64,000 nt of DNA from contig NZ_JAKCNS010000009.1 in NCBI RefSeq assembly GCF_021440345.1, positions 24,154 through 88,153 of the forward strand, written 5' to 3'. A program made the position numbers and the translations under genes. Source of the DNA: Kluyvera intermedia. GTDB taxonomy: Bacteria; Pseudomonadota; Gammaproteobacteria; Enterobacterales; Enterobacteriaceae. Below, piece by piece: positions 1 through 7,584 of the stretch; the first letter of the stretch is position 1, and each line of letters begins with the position of its first letter. The notes under the pieces are model-generated. The model made no database searches. It was not told the origin of the DNA and saw only the letters and a list, made by a program, of their open reading frames with translations.

Positions 1-163
1 AACCGGCTTTACCCAGCATTCCTGGAACCACGATAACCGAGTAAACCATCGCCAGGAAAGTCGTAAGACCGGCGACAACCTCCTGACGAACGGAGCTACC
101 ACGTGCAGAAATTTTAAACCAGGCGTCTAACGAACCGCCGGTACGCGCTGAAGGCGTAGACAT
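1..163 (-). CDS. ghxP: Guanine/hypoxanthine permease GhxP, N-terminal part, cut by window edge
   Basis: The first 54 codons of a minus-strand gene are present and the rest lies outside the window. The protein begins [20 protein letters not shown] and continues into a hydrophobic segment with VPGMLGKAG, which is how the NCS2-family guanine/hypoxanthine importer GhxP (YjcD) of E. coli begins. GhxP is an inner-membrane proton symporter for purine salvage. The start at 163 has an AGGGGA ribosome-binding site. It lies next to soxR as in E. coli. The identification rests on a short but near-identical N-terminus and on synteny. Confidence 0.88.
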   Translation of the reverse strand, partial: MSTPSARTGGSLDAWFKISARGSSVRQEVVAGLTTFLAMVYSVIVVPGMLGKAG

Positions 164-276
164 AGAAAACATCCCCTGAGAGTTTTTATCATTCGTTGGT
201 CTGCGTGGTGGAACATCCACTGCCAGTTAAGCGTCATCTCCATGTGCTACGTTGCGGCAATAGGGGAGCCACAAAA

Positions 277-503
277 AAGCAAACGATTAACTCCGCGCAG
301 ACAAAACGAGAATCGGATTCCTCATTTACGCGACTGCGCAATGAGGTGAGCCAGGTCATTTTCGGCGTAAGATGCGTCCGAAAATTCGAGGCAAACGATT
401 ATCTGGCTTTTATACCCTCTTTTTCAACAGAAGTTTGCCCTGCTTTATCAAAATTAACGATTGCCGATGAAGAAATGGTCAAGCCATGCGCAAACGTTAT
501 CGT
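277..503 (-). promoter_or_regulatory. ghxP upstream region with candidate promoter and PurR-like boxes
   Basis: The 407-base gap 164-570 between ghxP and soxR holds no convincing gene. On the minus strand TTGAAA (422-427) and GATAAT (398-403) are 18 bases apart and form a plausible promoter, which would leave a 5-prime leader of about 230 bases. GCGCAAACGTTATCGT at 488-503 matches the PurR consensus ACGCAAACGTTTTCGT at 14 of 16 positions. Two weaker GCAAACGATT copies lie at 389-404, over the -10 box, and at 277-292. Purine repression of a purine permease would make sense, but it is inferred. E. coli and Salmonella encode the small RNA SraL/RyjA near here; I could not recognise it. Confidence 0.5.
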
Positions 504-541
504 GAATGCGCAATCTGGCAACAATTCTATGGCAAAAATGT

Positions 542-565
542 CGCAATCCCCGGATGGGGATCGCG
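542..565 (-). terminator. Hairpin just downstream of soxR
   Basis: ATCCCC-ggat-GGGGAT (546-561) forms a 6-bp stem, extended by three more pairs past one mismatch. On the minus strand it is followed after a few bases by a TTTTT run, so it may end soxR transcription. The T-run is not immediately adjacent, so efficiency is uncertain. Confidence 0.4.
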
Positions 566-570
566 GCGGG

Positions 571-1029
571 TTATTCTTCTTCCAACAGGCGGGCGCCGGT
601 GCCCTCTTCGCCCAACTTATCGCCAGGGTTACGCAACGGACAATCGCGCAGCGACATGCAGCCGCAGCCGATACAACCGTTCAACTGATCGCGCAGCGCT
701 TCCATCGCGTGAATACGTTTATCCAGCTCTTCGCGCCACTGGGTGGTGAAATGCTTCCAGTCTTTCGGCCCCAGAGTATGGTTTTCCGGCAGGACGCTAA
801 AAGAGTCGCCGATGGTCGACAGTGGAATGCCCAGCCGCTGAGCGATTTTTATGATCGCCACGTAGCGCAGAACATCGCGCTTATAGCGCCGCTGATTACC
901 ACTATTTCTTGTGCTGCGAATAAGCCCTTTGCTTTCATAAAAATGTAACGCTGATACCGCAACGCCAGTTCGTTTCGCTACATCGCCGGGTGAAAGCAGC
1001 GTTTTTATACGCGTCGATTTTTTTTCCAT
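571..1029 (-). CDS. soxR: Redox-sensing transcriptional activator SoxR
   Basis: This is a 152-residue MerR-family regulator that senses superoxide-generating and redox-cycling drugs through a [2Fe-2S] cluster and then activates soxS. The N-terminal winged helix-turn-helix occupies about residues 12-80, followed by the dimerisation helix and the cluster loop with Cys119, Cys122, Cys124 and Cys130 in [12 protein letters not shown]. All four cluster ligands are intact. It is divergent from soxS across an 87-bp gap that contains its operator. Length and ligand spacing match E. coli SoxR. Confidence 0.97.
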   Translation of the reverse strand: MEKKSTRIKTLLSPGDVAKRTGVAVSALHFYESKGLIRSTRNSGNQRRYKRDVLRYVAIIKIAQRLGIPLSTIGDSFSVLPENHTLGPKDWKHFTTQWREELDKRIHAMEALRDQLNGCIGCGCMSLRDCPLRNPGDKLGEEGTGARLLEEE

Positions 1030-1036
1030 AATCCGC

Positions 1037-1067
1037 TTTACCTCAAGTTAACTTGAGGAATTATACT
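1037..1067 (+). promoter_or_regulatory. soxS promoter with SoxR operator in a 19-bp spacer
   Basis: The -35 element TTTACC (1037-1042) and -10 element TATACT (1062-1067) are separated by 19 bp. The spacer is occupied by the palindrome CCTCAAGTTAACTTGAGG (1041-1058). The overlong spacer is the hallmark of MerR-family control: oxidised SoxR distorts the DNA so that RNA polymerase can open the promoter. The arrangement is the same as in E. coli. Confidence 0.95.
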
Positions 1068-1116
1068 CGCCAGCAGAACAGAAATCGACGCAAAAATAGA
1101 CAACGGGGAGAGCCTT

Positions 1117-1446
1117 ATGTCCCATCGGGAAATTATTCAGACGCTAATTGAATGGATTGATGAACATATCGAGCAACCGCTTAACATCGATATCGTGGCG
1201 AAAAAATCAGGTTATTCGAAGTGGTACCTGCAGCGGATGTTCCGCACCGTGATGCATCAGACGCTGGGAGATTACATTCGCCAACGCCGTCTGCTGCTGG
1301 CAGCAGAAGCGCTACGCACCACCCAGCGCCCGATCTTTGATATCGCTATGGACCTTGGCTATGTCTCGCAGCAGACTTTCTCGCGCGTATTCCGCCGCGA
1401 GTTCGACCGTACGCCAACGGACTATCGTCACCAAATCTCCGCTTAA
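1117..1446 (+). CDS. soxS: AraC/XylS-family superoxide response activator SoxS
   Basis: This 109-residue protein consists only of the AraC-type DNA-binding domain with two helix-turn-helix units (about residues 25-50 and 75-98, the second in ALRTTQRPIFDIAMDLGYVS). SoxS is made when SoxR is oxidised and activates sodA, zwf, fpr, acrAB, micF and others. The C-terminus RHQISA is two residues longer than the 107-residue E. coli protein. In E. coli its neighbour on this side is pdeC (yjcC); here yjcB follows directly. Confidence 0.97.
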   Translation: MSHREIIQTLIEWIDEHIEQPLNIDIVAKKSGYSKWYLQRMFRTVMHQTLGDYIRQRRLLLAAEALRTTQRPIFDIAMDLGYVSQQTFSRVFRREFDRTPTDYRHQISA

Positions 1447-1456
1447 CGCCCTTAGA

Positions 1457-1485
1457 TTGCTGTCGCTGCGCCTGCGCGACAGCAA
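1457..1485. terminator. 10-bp perfect hairpin after soxS
   Basis: TTGCTGTCGC (1457-1466) and GCGACAGCAA (1476-1485) form a perfect 10-bp stem with a 9-base loop, 11 bases after the soxS stop. There is no T-run on either side, so it may act as a weak terminator or an mRNA-stabilising end. Confidence 0.5.
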
Positions 1486-1559
1486 CAAAACCATACAATA
1501 AATATGGTTAATGTGTTGACAAAAATCCCGCGCCTGCCTCTGGTGAATAAAACGACAAA

Positions 1560-1575
1560 TGTGATATAGTTCACA
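1560..1575. promoter_or_regulatory. Consensus CRP site between soxS and yjcB
   Basis: TGTGATATAGTTCACA is a full TGTGA-N6-TCACA match to the cAMP-CRP consensus and is flanked by A/T as in strong sites. It lies 129-144 bases before the yjcB start, in the 258-base gap 1447-1704. The central TATAGT could also serve as a -10 element, in which case CRP would repress. A TTGACA lies at 1516-1521 without a well-spaced -10. Binding is inferred from sequence only. Confidence 0.6.
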
Positions 1576-1704
1576 CTATCGATTGAAACAGGAACGCTGT
1601 TTCATCTCCGTTTTGAATGCCTTCAGATAGCCAGAGCGCCTCGGGCCTCAATAAACAATGCGCTGTCAGGGCAATGTCTTGTTTATTTTTGAGGATAAGG
1701 TCTC

Positions 1705-1986
1705 ATGGTTTCCATTACCGCGGGCGTCGCGCTGTTACGCTGGCCGTTAACCAGCGCGGTACTGATGTTTATCGCCAGTACCCTGAAAATTCAACTTCGT
1801 AAATCAGACTACGCCGGGCTGGCGGTCATCAGCGGTATGCTGGGTGTCGCAGCGGCCTGTTGGTTTGCAACGGGGTTGTTGGGTATTACGCTGGTCGATA
1901 TCAGCACCATCCTGAACAATATCAAAGATGTGATGGTTGAAGTCATGAGCCACGCGCCGCCGGAATGGCCTGTCGCGATGTACTAA
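1705..1986 (+). CDS. yjcB: YjcB family membrane protein
   Basis: This 93-residue protein matches E. coli YjcB in length and in blocks such as GLAVIS and ACWFA. It has two hydrophobic stretches (about 6-26 and 36-62) that could span the inner membrane, followed by a polar tail ending in PPEWPVAMY. The function is unknown. The start at 1705 is preceded by GAGGATAAGG. It is followed directly by a terminator, so it is monocistronic. Confidence 0.88.
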   Translation: MVSITAGVALLRWPLTSAVLMFIASTLKIQLRKSDYAGLAVISGMLGVAAACWFATGLLGITLVDISTILNNIKDVMVEVMSHAPPEWPVAMY

Positions 1987-2004
1987 GCGCCGACCACCGT
2001 GCAT

Positions 2005-2029
2005 AAACCCCTATTTTTCGGGGTTTTTT
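2005..2029 (+). terminator. Rho-independent terminator of yjcB
   Basis: AAACCCC (2005-2011), loop TATTTTTC, GGGGTTT (2020-2026) and a trailing T-run make a standard terminator 19 bases after yjcB. Confidence 0.88.
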
Positions 2030-2049
2030 ATTGCCTGAATCCCGCGAGA

Positions 2050-2077
2050 AAAAGCCCTGGCAACCCCAGGCTTTTTA
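2050..2077. terminator. Second terminator-like hairpin before the MltF-like gene
   Basis: AAAAGCC...GGCTTTTT with CCTGG/CCAGG around a short loop is symmetric, with A-run and T-run on the two sides, so it could work in either direction. It isolates the downstream transglycosylase gene from yjcB. Confidence 0.55.
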
Positions 2078-2125
2078 CTCCCGCTCGACTAAAATTAAGG
2101 GATGCGCCCTGCGGAGTGCCGCACC

Positions 2126-3634
2126 ATGAACGCCATCCCTTTTCATCGTTTCATTATCCCCTGTCTTAGCGCCCTGCTGCTGGCCTTTCCTGCCTATGCC
2201 GCCCAGGAAACAAAAGCGGCCGCCGACACCTTAGAGGTGAACACCGAGACCATCATGCAACCCTGGAAAGGCGACCTCCCAGGCATGCTCGACAGGCGGG
2301 TGATCCGAGTACTAACGACCTACAGCAAGACGTTCTTTTTCATCAACAAAGGCCAACAGCGCGGGGCAACCCACGATATATTTGCGGCCTATGAGCGCAG
2401 CCTGAACGCGCAATTAGCCAAAGATAAAAAGCTCAAACAGCGGCATCTAAAAGTGCGCATTATCTTCGTACCAGTGACGCGGGATACGCTGTTTACCGCG
2501 CTTAATGAGGGTAAAGGGGATATCGCCGCGGCCAACCTGACCATCACATCCGCGCGCCAAAAAGAGGTCGCCTTCACCGACCCGCTCTACAGTGGAATTC
2601 AGGAACTGCTGATCTCCGGCCCCAGCTCGCCGACGGTGAAAAGCGTGGACGATCTCGCCGGTAAAACGGTATTTGTGCGTCAGTCATCAAGCTATTACGA
2701 GAGCCTGCTCGCCCTGAACGCGCGTTTCAGCAAAGAAAAACGGCCCCCGGTGATTATCAAACCCGCCCCTGAAGCGCTGGAAGATGAAGACCTGCTGGAG
2801 ATGCTCAACGCCGGGCTGATTCCGTTGACCGTGGTCGATCGCCACAAAGCGCTATTCTGGAAACAGGTTTTCCCGAAAATTACGGTGCATGAGGATGTGG
2901 TACTGCGCGATGACGGCAGCATTGCCTGGGCCGTCCGCAAAGACAATCCGTTGCTGCTGACCGAGCTCAATCACTTTGTGAAAGACCATCGCCAGGGCAG
3001 CACGCTGGGCAACACGCTGCTGCTGCGCTATCTAAAAAGCGCCAAATACGTCAAAAATGCCGCCGCCGAAAAAGAGCGGCGCAAGTTTTTGAAAATGGTC
3101 GAGGTGTTCAGGAAATACGGCGATCGTTACGACGTCGACTGGCTGCTGATGGCCGCCCAGGGCTACCAGGAGTCGAGGCTCGATCAGTCGGTGCGCAGCC
3201 ATGTCGGTGCTATCGGCGTGATGCAGGTGATGCCAAAAACCGGTAAAGAACTGAAGGTTGGCGATATCAAGCAGCTCGACCCGAACATTCACGCTGGGGT
3301 GAAATATATGCGCTGGATGATCGACCGCTACTACGGCGACCAGCCAATGACCCAGCTGGACAAAGCCTTATTCTCGTTCGCCTCCTACAACGCCGGCCCT
3401 GCGCGTATCGCTCGCCTTCGGGCCGAAACCCAAAAACGCGGCTTTGACCCCAACATCTGGTTTGGCAACGTGGAGAATCTCGCCGCCGAAAAGATTGGCG
3501 CCGAAACGGTAACCTACGTCAGTAATATCTATAAATACTACATCGCCTACCGACTGATTCTCGACGAAATGAACCGTAAGCGAGCGGCAACGGGCAAACC
3601 GCCCATTATCCCGGCGGCCGATAAAAGTGCCTGA
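2126..3634 (+). CDS. MltF-like periplasmic lytic transglycosylase with solute-binding domain
   Basis: This protein of about 502 residues has the two-domain plan of MltF: a family-3 solute-binding-like domain (about residues 50-290) and a C-terminal SLT lysozyme-like domain (about 315-470). The SLT catalytic Glu lies in AAQGYQESRLDQ (Glu349 from this start), followed by GAIGVMQVMP and ALFSFASYNAGPARI, which are family-1 lytic transglycosylase motifs. An N-terminal signal peptide ends near AYA-AQE and has no lipobox, so a periplasmic enzyme is likely. The ATG at 2102 has its AAGGG abutting the codon; the ATG at 2126 starts the signal peptide and has GGAG about 10 bases upstream, so I prefer it. 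It would cleave peptidoglycan glycosidic bonds. It is a paralogue, not the canonical mltF, whose usual neighbours are elsewhere. E. coli has no gene here. Confidence 0.82.
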   Translation: MNAIPFHRFIIPCLSALLLAFPAYAAQETKAAADTLEVNTETIMQPWKGDLPGMLDRRVIRVLTTYSKTFFFINKGQQRGATHDIFAAYERSLNAQLAKDKKLKQRHLKVRIIFVPVTRDTLFTALNEGKGDIAAANLTITSARQKEVAFTDPLYSGIQELLISGPSSPTVKSVDDLAGKTVFVRQSSSYYESLLALNARFSKEKRPPVIIKPAPEALEDEDLLEMLNAGLIPLTVVDRHKALFWKQVFPKITVHEDVVLRDDGSIAWAVRKDNPLLLTELNHFVKDHRQGSTLGNTLLLRYLKSAKYVKNAAAEKERRKFLKMVEVFRKYGDRYDVDWLLMAAQGYQESRLDQSVRSHVGAIGVMQVMPKTGKELKVGDIKQLDPNIHAGVKYMRWMIDRYYGDQPMTQLDKALFSFASYNAGPARIARLRAETQKRGFDPNIWFGNVENLAAEKIGAETVTYVSNIYKYYIAYRLILDEMNRKRAATGKPPIIPAADKSA

Positions 3635-3657
3635 CCGACCATCCTGATAAGCGCTGC

Positions 3658-3689
3658 GCCATCCGGCATTTTCAGCTCCGCCGGATGGC
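3658..3689. repeat. REP-like palindrome between convergent genes
   Basis: GCCATCCGGC (3658-3667) and GCCGGATGGC (3680-3689) form a perfect 10-bp inverted repeat with a 12-base loop. The arms carry the GCCGGATGGC core of enterobacterial REP elements. It lies between the convergent transglycosylase and gntR genes and may protect or end both mRNAs. Confidence 0.7.
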
Positions 3690-3713
3690 AGCAAAACGGC
3701 TGCCCTGCCGCGC

Positions 3714-4421
3714 TTAACGTATCTGCTGTGCGCGAACGCCCTGCAAACGGCGCAGCGTAATGGTGCTGGCACCTTTGTATGCATCCTTGATGTGCGCAGA
3801 AATCAGCGCCACGGCCCGTTCCTCATCCCGCTGCTCAATGGCGTCCAGCAGTTCCGCGTGTTCCTTGTAGGTTTGCGCGATTCGCGTTTCATATTCAAAG
3901 TCGAGCCGACGCATGATGCGGATGCGGTTGGTGATGTTGGTCAGGATCGTGGCCAATTCCCGGTTGCCCGCCGCCTCGGTCAGGGCGATGTGAAACTGCT
4001 CATCTAAAGAGGCGATATTATCGCACTCCAGAAGTTGAGCTTCCGGCGTAACCACCCAAATAGCCTTGAGGCTCGCCAGTACATCCCGGTTGACCTTCGG
4101 TGATGGCGAGCTGCACAGGCTTCTGACCGAATTCATCTCGATCAGCGCGCGCGTCTCATAGAGATCCTCATACACGTCGAAATCTATCGGGAAGACCTCC
4201 CAGCCGTTACGCAAGCAGCGCCGTACCAGACCTTCATTTTGCAGCAGCAGCAGCGCTTCACGTACCGGCGTGCGGGAGCATCCCAGGCGACGGGCAATGT
4301 CCACCTCGGTAAAGCGGTCGCCGGGCAGGAGAACGAATTGGTAAATTTCCTGCCGCAGCTGCAGGTAGACACGTTCCGAATGTGCCAGCAGCGGCGTGGG
4401 TTCAGATGTCATTGCCGTCAT
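3714..4421 (-). CDS. GntR-family (FadR/FCD subfamily) transcriptional regulator
   Basis: This 235-residue regulator has an N-terminal winged helix-turn-helix (about residues 12-80, with VDIARRLGCSRTPVREALLLL) and a C-terminal all-helical FCD ligand domain. That domain contains the acidic/His residues typical of this group (DEQFHIALTEAAGN near 142-155, and HIKDAY near the end). FCD regulators usually sense organic acids. It is the last gene of a minus-strand operon, 14 bases after the transporter gene, and the ATG at 4421 has GGAG five bases upstream. It most likely represses its own operon through the palindrome at 7411-7436. The ligand is unknown; oxamate, oxalate or a related acid is a guess from the neighbours. 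Confidence 0.85.
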   Translation of the reverse strand: MTAMTSEPTPLLAHSERVYLQLRQEIYQFVLLPGDRFTEVDIARRLGCSRTPVREALLLLQNEGLVRRCLRNGWEVFPIDFDVYEDLYETRALIEMNSVRSLCSSPSPKVNRDVLASLKAIWVVTPEAQLLECDNIASLDEQFHIALTEAAGNRELATILTNITNRIRIMRRLDFEYETRIAQTYKEHAELLDAIEQRDEERAVALISAHIKDAYKGASTITLRRLQGVRAQQIR

Positions 4422-4435
4422 GGGATACTCCGCAA

Positions 4436-5692
4436 TTAGCTATGCTGGCGGATAAACCGCGCACGCCAGGGTTTTAATACACACAGTGCCAGCCCGGCAG
4501 TGATGAAATCAAGGGCTATCGCACAGCCAAAGACCACGTGCCAACCCTGCGTGTGTTGATACAGCAGCGCCGCCAGCGGCCCACCAAAAATGGAGCCAAT
4601 GCCCTGTGAAATATACAGCCAGCCGTAGTTAGAGGCGGCATGTTCGCTGCCAAAGGTATCGGTTAACGTCGATGGGAACAGGGAGAAAATTTCACCCCAG
4701 CCGAAAAATACCACGCCGGAGAGCAGCACAAACAGCAGTGGATCTTCGCGGCAGGCCAGCCACAACGTCATGGCGCAGCCTTCCAGCGCAAAGGCGATAA
4801 ACATGGTTTTCTCGCGGCCGTAGCGGTCGGAAATAAACCCAAACAGCGGGCGCGTTAAGCCGTTGGTGAAACGATCGATGGTCAGCGCCAGCGGCAGCGC
4901 CGCCATGCCGAACACCACCGCTTTGCTGATACCAAAGTCCTCCGCAAACACCGCCATTTGTGACGTCACCATCAAGCCGGAAGTCGACATCATCGCCATC
5001 ATCGCAAACATCAGCCAGAACAGCGGCTGGCGTAGCATCTCCCGCGAATTGAACTGACGAGTGCTTTGCGCAACTTTGCGGCTGACCGGCATCGCCGCCA
5101 TGCTCGGCGGTAGACTTAACCCCTGGCTTGCCAGCAGGCCAACGGCGGCAAAAATCAGACCGAACACCGTCATCGTCTGCTCAAGGCCATAGCTGCCCAG
5201 CGAAATCGCAATGGGGAAAGTGGTTAAAATCGCCCCCATTCCGTACCCAGCCGCGACGGCGCCGGCGGCAAAGCCGCGGTTTTGCGGGAACCATTTCACC
5301 ATCAGCCCCACCACGCCGATATAGACAATCCCGGTGCCCAAGCCGCCAATACAGCCATACACCAGATACAGCGCCATCAGGCCGTTAATATGCGCGGAAA
5401 GCACCCAGCTCAAACCGGCCATCACGGTACCGATAGAGATCAGCAGACGCGGGCCAAAGCGCTCTACCAGACGCCCCTGGAACGGCGAAAAGAAGGTCTG
5501 CAGAATAATCAGCAGCGAGAACGTCACCTGCAGTTCCGGTAATCCTACGCCCAGCTTTTCGGTCAGCGGTTTGGTCAACAATGTCCAGACATACTGCGGG
5601 CTGGAGATGGATGCCATGCAGATAAGGCCGAGGATCAGCTGCGTCCATTTGCCAAATTTTGGCGCTACCAAAGGTTCTCTAAGAACGGTCAT
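4436..5692 (-). CDS. MFS transporter, oxalate/formate antiporter-like
   Basis: This 418-residue, 12-helix major facilitator protein has the QYVWTLLTKPL segment early in helix 1, the EMLRQPLFWLMF segment after the central loop, and the GFISDRYGREKTM loop. These resemble the oxalate:formate antiporter (OFA) family (OxlT, YhjX). The start at 5692 has GGAG at a good distance; a longer frame to 5755 adds an Arg-rich stretch with no good ribosome site. It lies between an HpxW-like hydrolase and a GntR repressor. A carboxylate importer feeding the hydrolase is a reasonable inference, with substrate unproven. Confidence 0.8.
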   Translation of the reverse strand: MTVLREPLVAPKFGKWTQLILGLICMASISSPQYVWTLLTKPLTEKLGVGLPELQVTFSLLIILQTFFSPFQGRLVERFGPRLLISIGTVMAGLSWVLSAHINGLMALYLVYGCIGGLGTGIVYIGVVGLMVKWFPQNRGFAAGAVAAGYGMGAILTTFPIAISLGSYGLEQTMTVFGLIFAAVGLLASQGLSLPPSMAAMPVSRKVAQSTRQFNSREMLRQPLFWLMFAMMAMMSTSGLMVTSQMAVFAEDFGISKAVVFGMAALPLALTIDRFTNGLTRPLFGFISDRYGREKTMFIAFALEGCAMTLWLACREDPLLFVLLSGVVFFGWGEIFSLFPSTLTDTFGSEHAASNYGWLYISQGIGSIFGGPLAALLYQHTQGWHVVFGCAIALDFITAGLALCVLKPWRARFIRQHS

Positions 5693-5787
5693 ATTACGCT
5701 CCAATAGACGAAAAAAAGTTGCCAGAAAGCGGGCGCGCATCGCGCACCTCATCATTCCTGCAATGTTTCTTTTGGAAAATGCTGGGG

Positions 5788-7395
5788 TTACCAGCGGGCT
5801 ACGCCACCGTCACTGCGTGGGTCGCTGCCGCCTTCCAGCATGCCGTTGCGATGCCGGAGAATAGCTCCGGCATGCCCCATGAGGTCGTCATAAGGGGGGT
5901 AGATCTCGACGTCATGGCCGTACTGTTTGAGGGTGTCGGTAGTCGCCGCTCTATGACGGCTTTCAATCTTGAGAGTGTCGCTGCTTTCACCCCAGGTGCG
6001 GCCGAGGAGCCAGCGCGGGGCGGTGATGGCCGCCTGAGGCGTCATATTCTGGTAGACAATACGGTCAAAGACCGCCGCCAGCGTTTGCGGTTGCCCGTCG
6101 CCGCCCATGCTGCCGTAAACCAGCACCCCGCCGTCGGCAAGCCGTGCCAGCGCGGGGTTGAGGGTATGAAACGGGAGTCGCCCCGGTTGCAGTGGGTTGG
6201 TCGCGTTGGGATCCAGCGAGAAGCTGCTGCCGCGGTTTTGCCAGATGACGCCGCTGTCCGGTAGGATCACCGCACTGCCAAATTCGTGGTAAATGCTCTG
6301 GATAAAGCTGACGGCGGTCCCCGAGCCATCGATAACACCCATCCAGATGGTATCGGCCGGGCCGCGTCCTTTGCCCCACGGCAACGCGCGATCGACGACG
6401 ATCTGCGCGCTCAGCTCACGAATACTGTCGGCGGTCAGTAAGGACTGCGGATCGAGTGTCATGTGGGCGGGATCGGTGATATGGCTATCGCGCAAGTTAA
6501 AGGCCAGCTTGGTGGCCTCCACGCACTGATGAATAAAGTCGGCCTCGTCAGTTATCACGCCCTTTTTACGCTGCTGTTCAAGAATGCCGGTGATGAGCAA
6601 TGACACCAGCCCCTGCGACGGCGGCGGCAGGTTATAGACCGTTCCCACATCGGTTTGCAGCGCCAGCGGTTTCACCTGCGAGGCGCAGAAGCGGTCGAAG
6701 TCAGTAAAACGCAGCAGGCTGCCTGCGGCCTCCAGCTCAGCGCTCATCAACCGCGCGGTTTCACCGTGGTAGAAATCCGCCAATCCATTGGTCGCCAATC
6801 GCTCAAGCGTGTTTGCCAGTGCGGGTTGCAGGAGCAGTTCATTTACATCTAACGCTTCGCCAGTTGAGGCAAACAGGCTGCAAAAACCGGGATGCTGACG
6901 CAGCTGATCCAGCCGCGAGGTGATTTGCTGATGCAGGCCGGGCGAAACCGGTACGCCCCGGCGCGCGTAGTGGATGGCATCTTTTAACAGCCGAGGCAAA
7001 GGAAGAGATTTATTCGCCGTATTTTGCTCAGCCCACGCCAGCGCCTGTTCCCAGCCGGATACCGTACCAGCCACGGTGTTGGCTGCCAGCGGCCCACGCA
7101 CGGGAATGTGCTGATAGCCTGCCTGGCGGTAAAAATCGAGGCTCGCTTTTTCTGCCGCAAACCCACAGGCCTGAATCGCCACCGGCTCTTGCCCCGGTGT
7201 GGAAATCAACCAAAAGCCGTCACCGCCAATGCCATTCATGTGCGGGTAGACCACGGCAATGGTGGCAGCCGCCGCGACCATCGCTTCAACCGCGTTGCCG
7301 CCATCGCGCAGCACCGCTACCGCGCTTTCCGCAGCCAGCGAGTGCGGCGCCACGGCCATCCCCTGCATACATTTTGCTGATTGGTAATGAGTCAT
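5788..7395 (-). CDS. HpxW-like oxamate amidohydrolase homologue (gamma-glutamyltransferase superfamily)
   Basis: This 535-residue Ntn-hydrolase has the gamma-glutamyltransferase fold but no signal peptide, so it is cytoplasmic. The expected autocatalytic cleavage site is before Thr349 in GPADTIWMGVIDGSG, which becomes the nucleophile of the small subunit. GSMGGDGQPQ (428-437), IQSIYHEFGS (365-374) and PHMNGIGGDGFW (51-62) are the signatures I associate with HpxW, the Klebsiella oxamate amidohydrolase of purine-nitrogen breakdown, rather than with glutathione hydrolase. HpxW splits oxamate to oxalate and ammonia. It is first in a minus-strand operon with an oxalate-type transporter and a GntR repressor, and AGGTGA precedes the ATG. 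No hpx purine genes are nearby, so it may be a paralogue with a different amide substrate. Confidence 0.72.
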   Translation of the reverse strand: MTHYQSAKCMQGMAVAPHSLAAESAVAVLRDGGNAVEAMVAAAATIAVVYPHMNGIGGDGFWLISTPGQEPVAIQACGFAAEKASLDFYRQAGYQHIPVRGPLAANTVAGTVSGWEQALAWAEQNTANKSLPLPRLLKDAIHYARRGVPVSPGLHQQITSRLDQLRQHPGFCSLFASTGEALDVNELLLQPALANTLERLATNGLADFYHGETARLMSAELEAAGSLLRFTDFDRFCASQVKPLALQTDVGTVYNLPPPSQGLVSLLITGILEQQRKKGVITDEADFIHQCVEATKLAFNLRDSHITDPAHMTLDPQSLLTADSIRELSAQIVVDRALPWGKGRGPADTIWMGVIDGSGTAVSFIQSIYHEFGSAVILPDSGVIWQNRGSSFSLDPNATNPLQPGRLPFHTLNPALARLADGGVLVYGSMGGDGQPQTLAAVFDRIVYQNMTPQAAITAPRWLLGRTWGESSDTLKIESRHRAATTDTLKQYGHDVEIYPPYDDLMGHAGAILRHRNGMLEGGSDPRSDGGVARW

Positions 7396-7410
7396 TGCCG
7401 GTCACCTTGC

Positions 7411-7436
7411 CTACATGAGTGTATACATCAATGTAG
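7411..7436. promoter_or_regulatory. Palindromic operator upstream of the HpxW-like operon
   Basis: A 26-bp imperfect palindrome runs from CTACAT (7411-7416) to ATGTAG (7431-7436) around a perfect TGTATACA core (7420-7427). Ten of 13 arm positions pair. It starts 15 bases upstream of the hydrolase ATG. TGTATACA-centred sites are typical of FadR-subfamily GntR repressors, so the operon's own GntR protein is the obvious candidate. Binding is inferred. Confidence 0.65.
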
Positions 7437-7584
7437 GCACAAACCGTGCCAGTTATCATTTTCTTTATTTATCTGAATGTTACGAGATTAAGTCGCTTTG
7501 GGTGACTTTTTTTGGCGGGCAATGCACGCACCGAAACGGTGCCGATGTGGGTTCATGGTGCGCAATTCAGCGGGAGGGATAAAC

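Noticed and set aside
435..577. The small RNA SraL/RyjA expected near the 3-prime end of soxR.
   Set aside because: The locus is syntenic, but I could not recognise the RNA sequence or a proper terminator with a T-run on the plus strand. A covariance-model search would decide.
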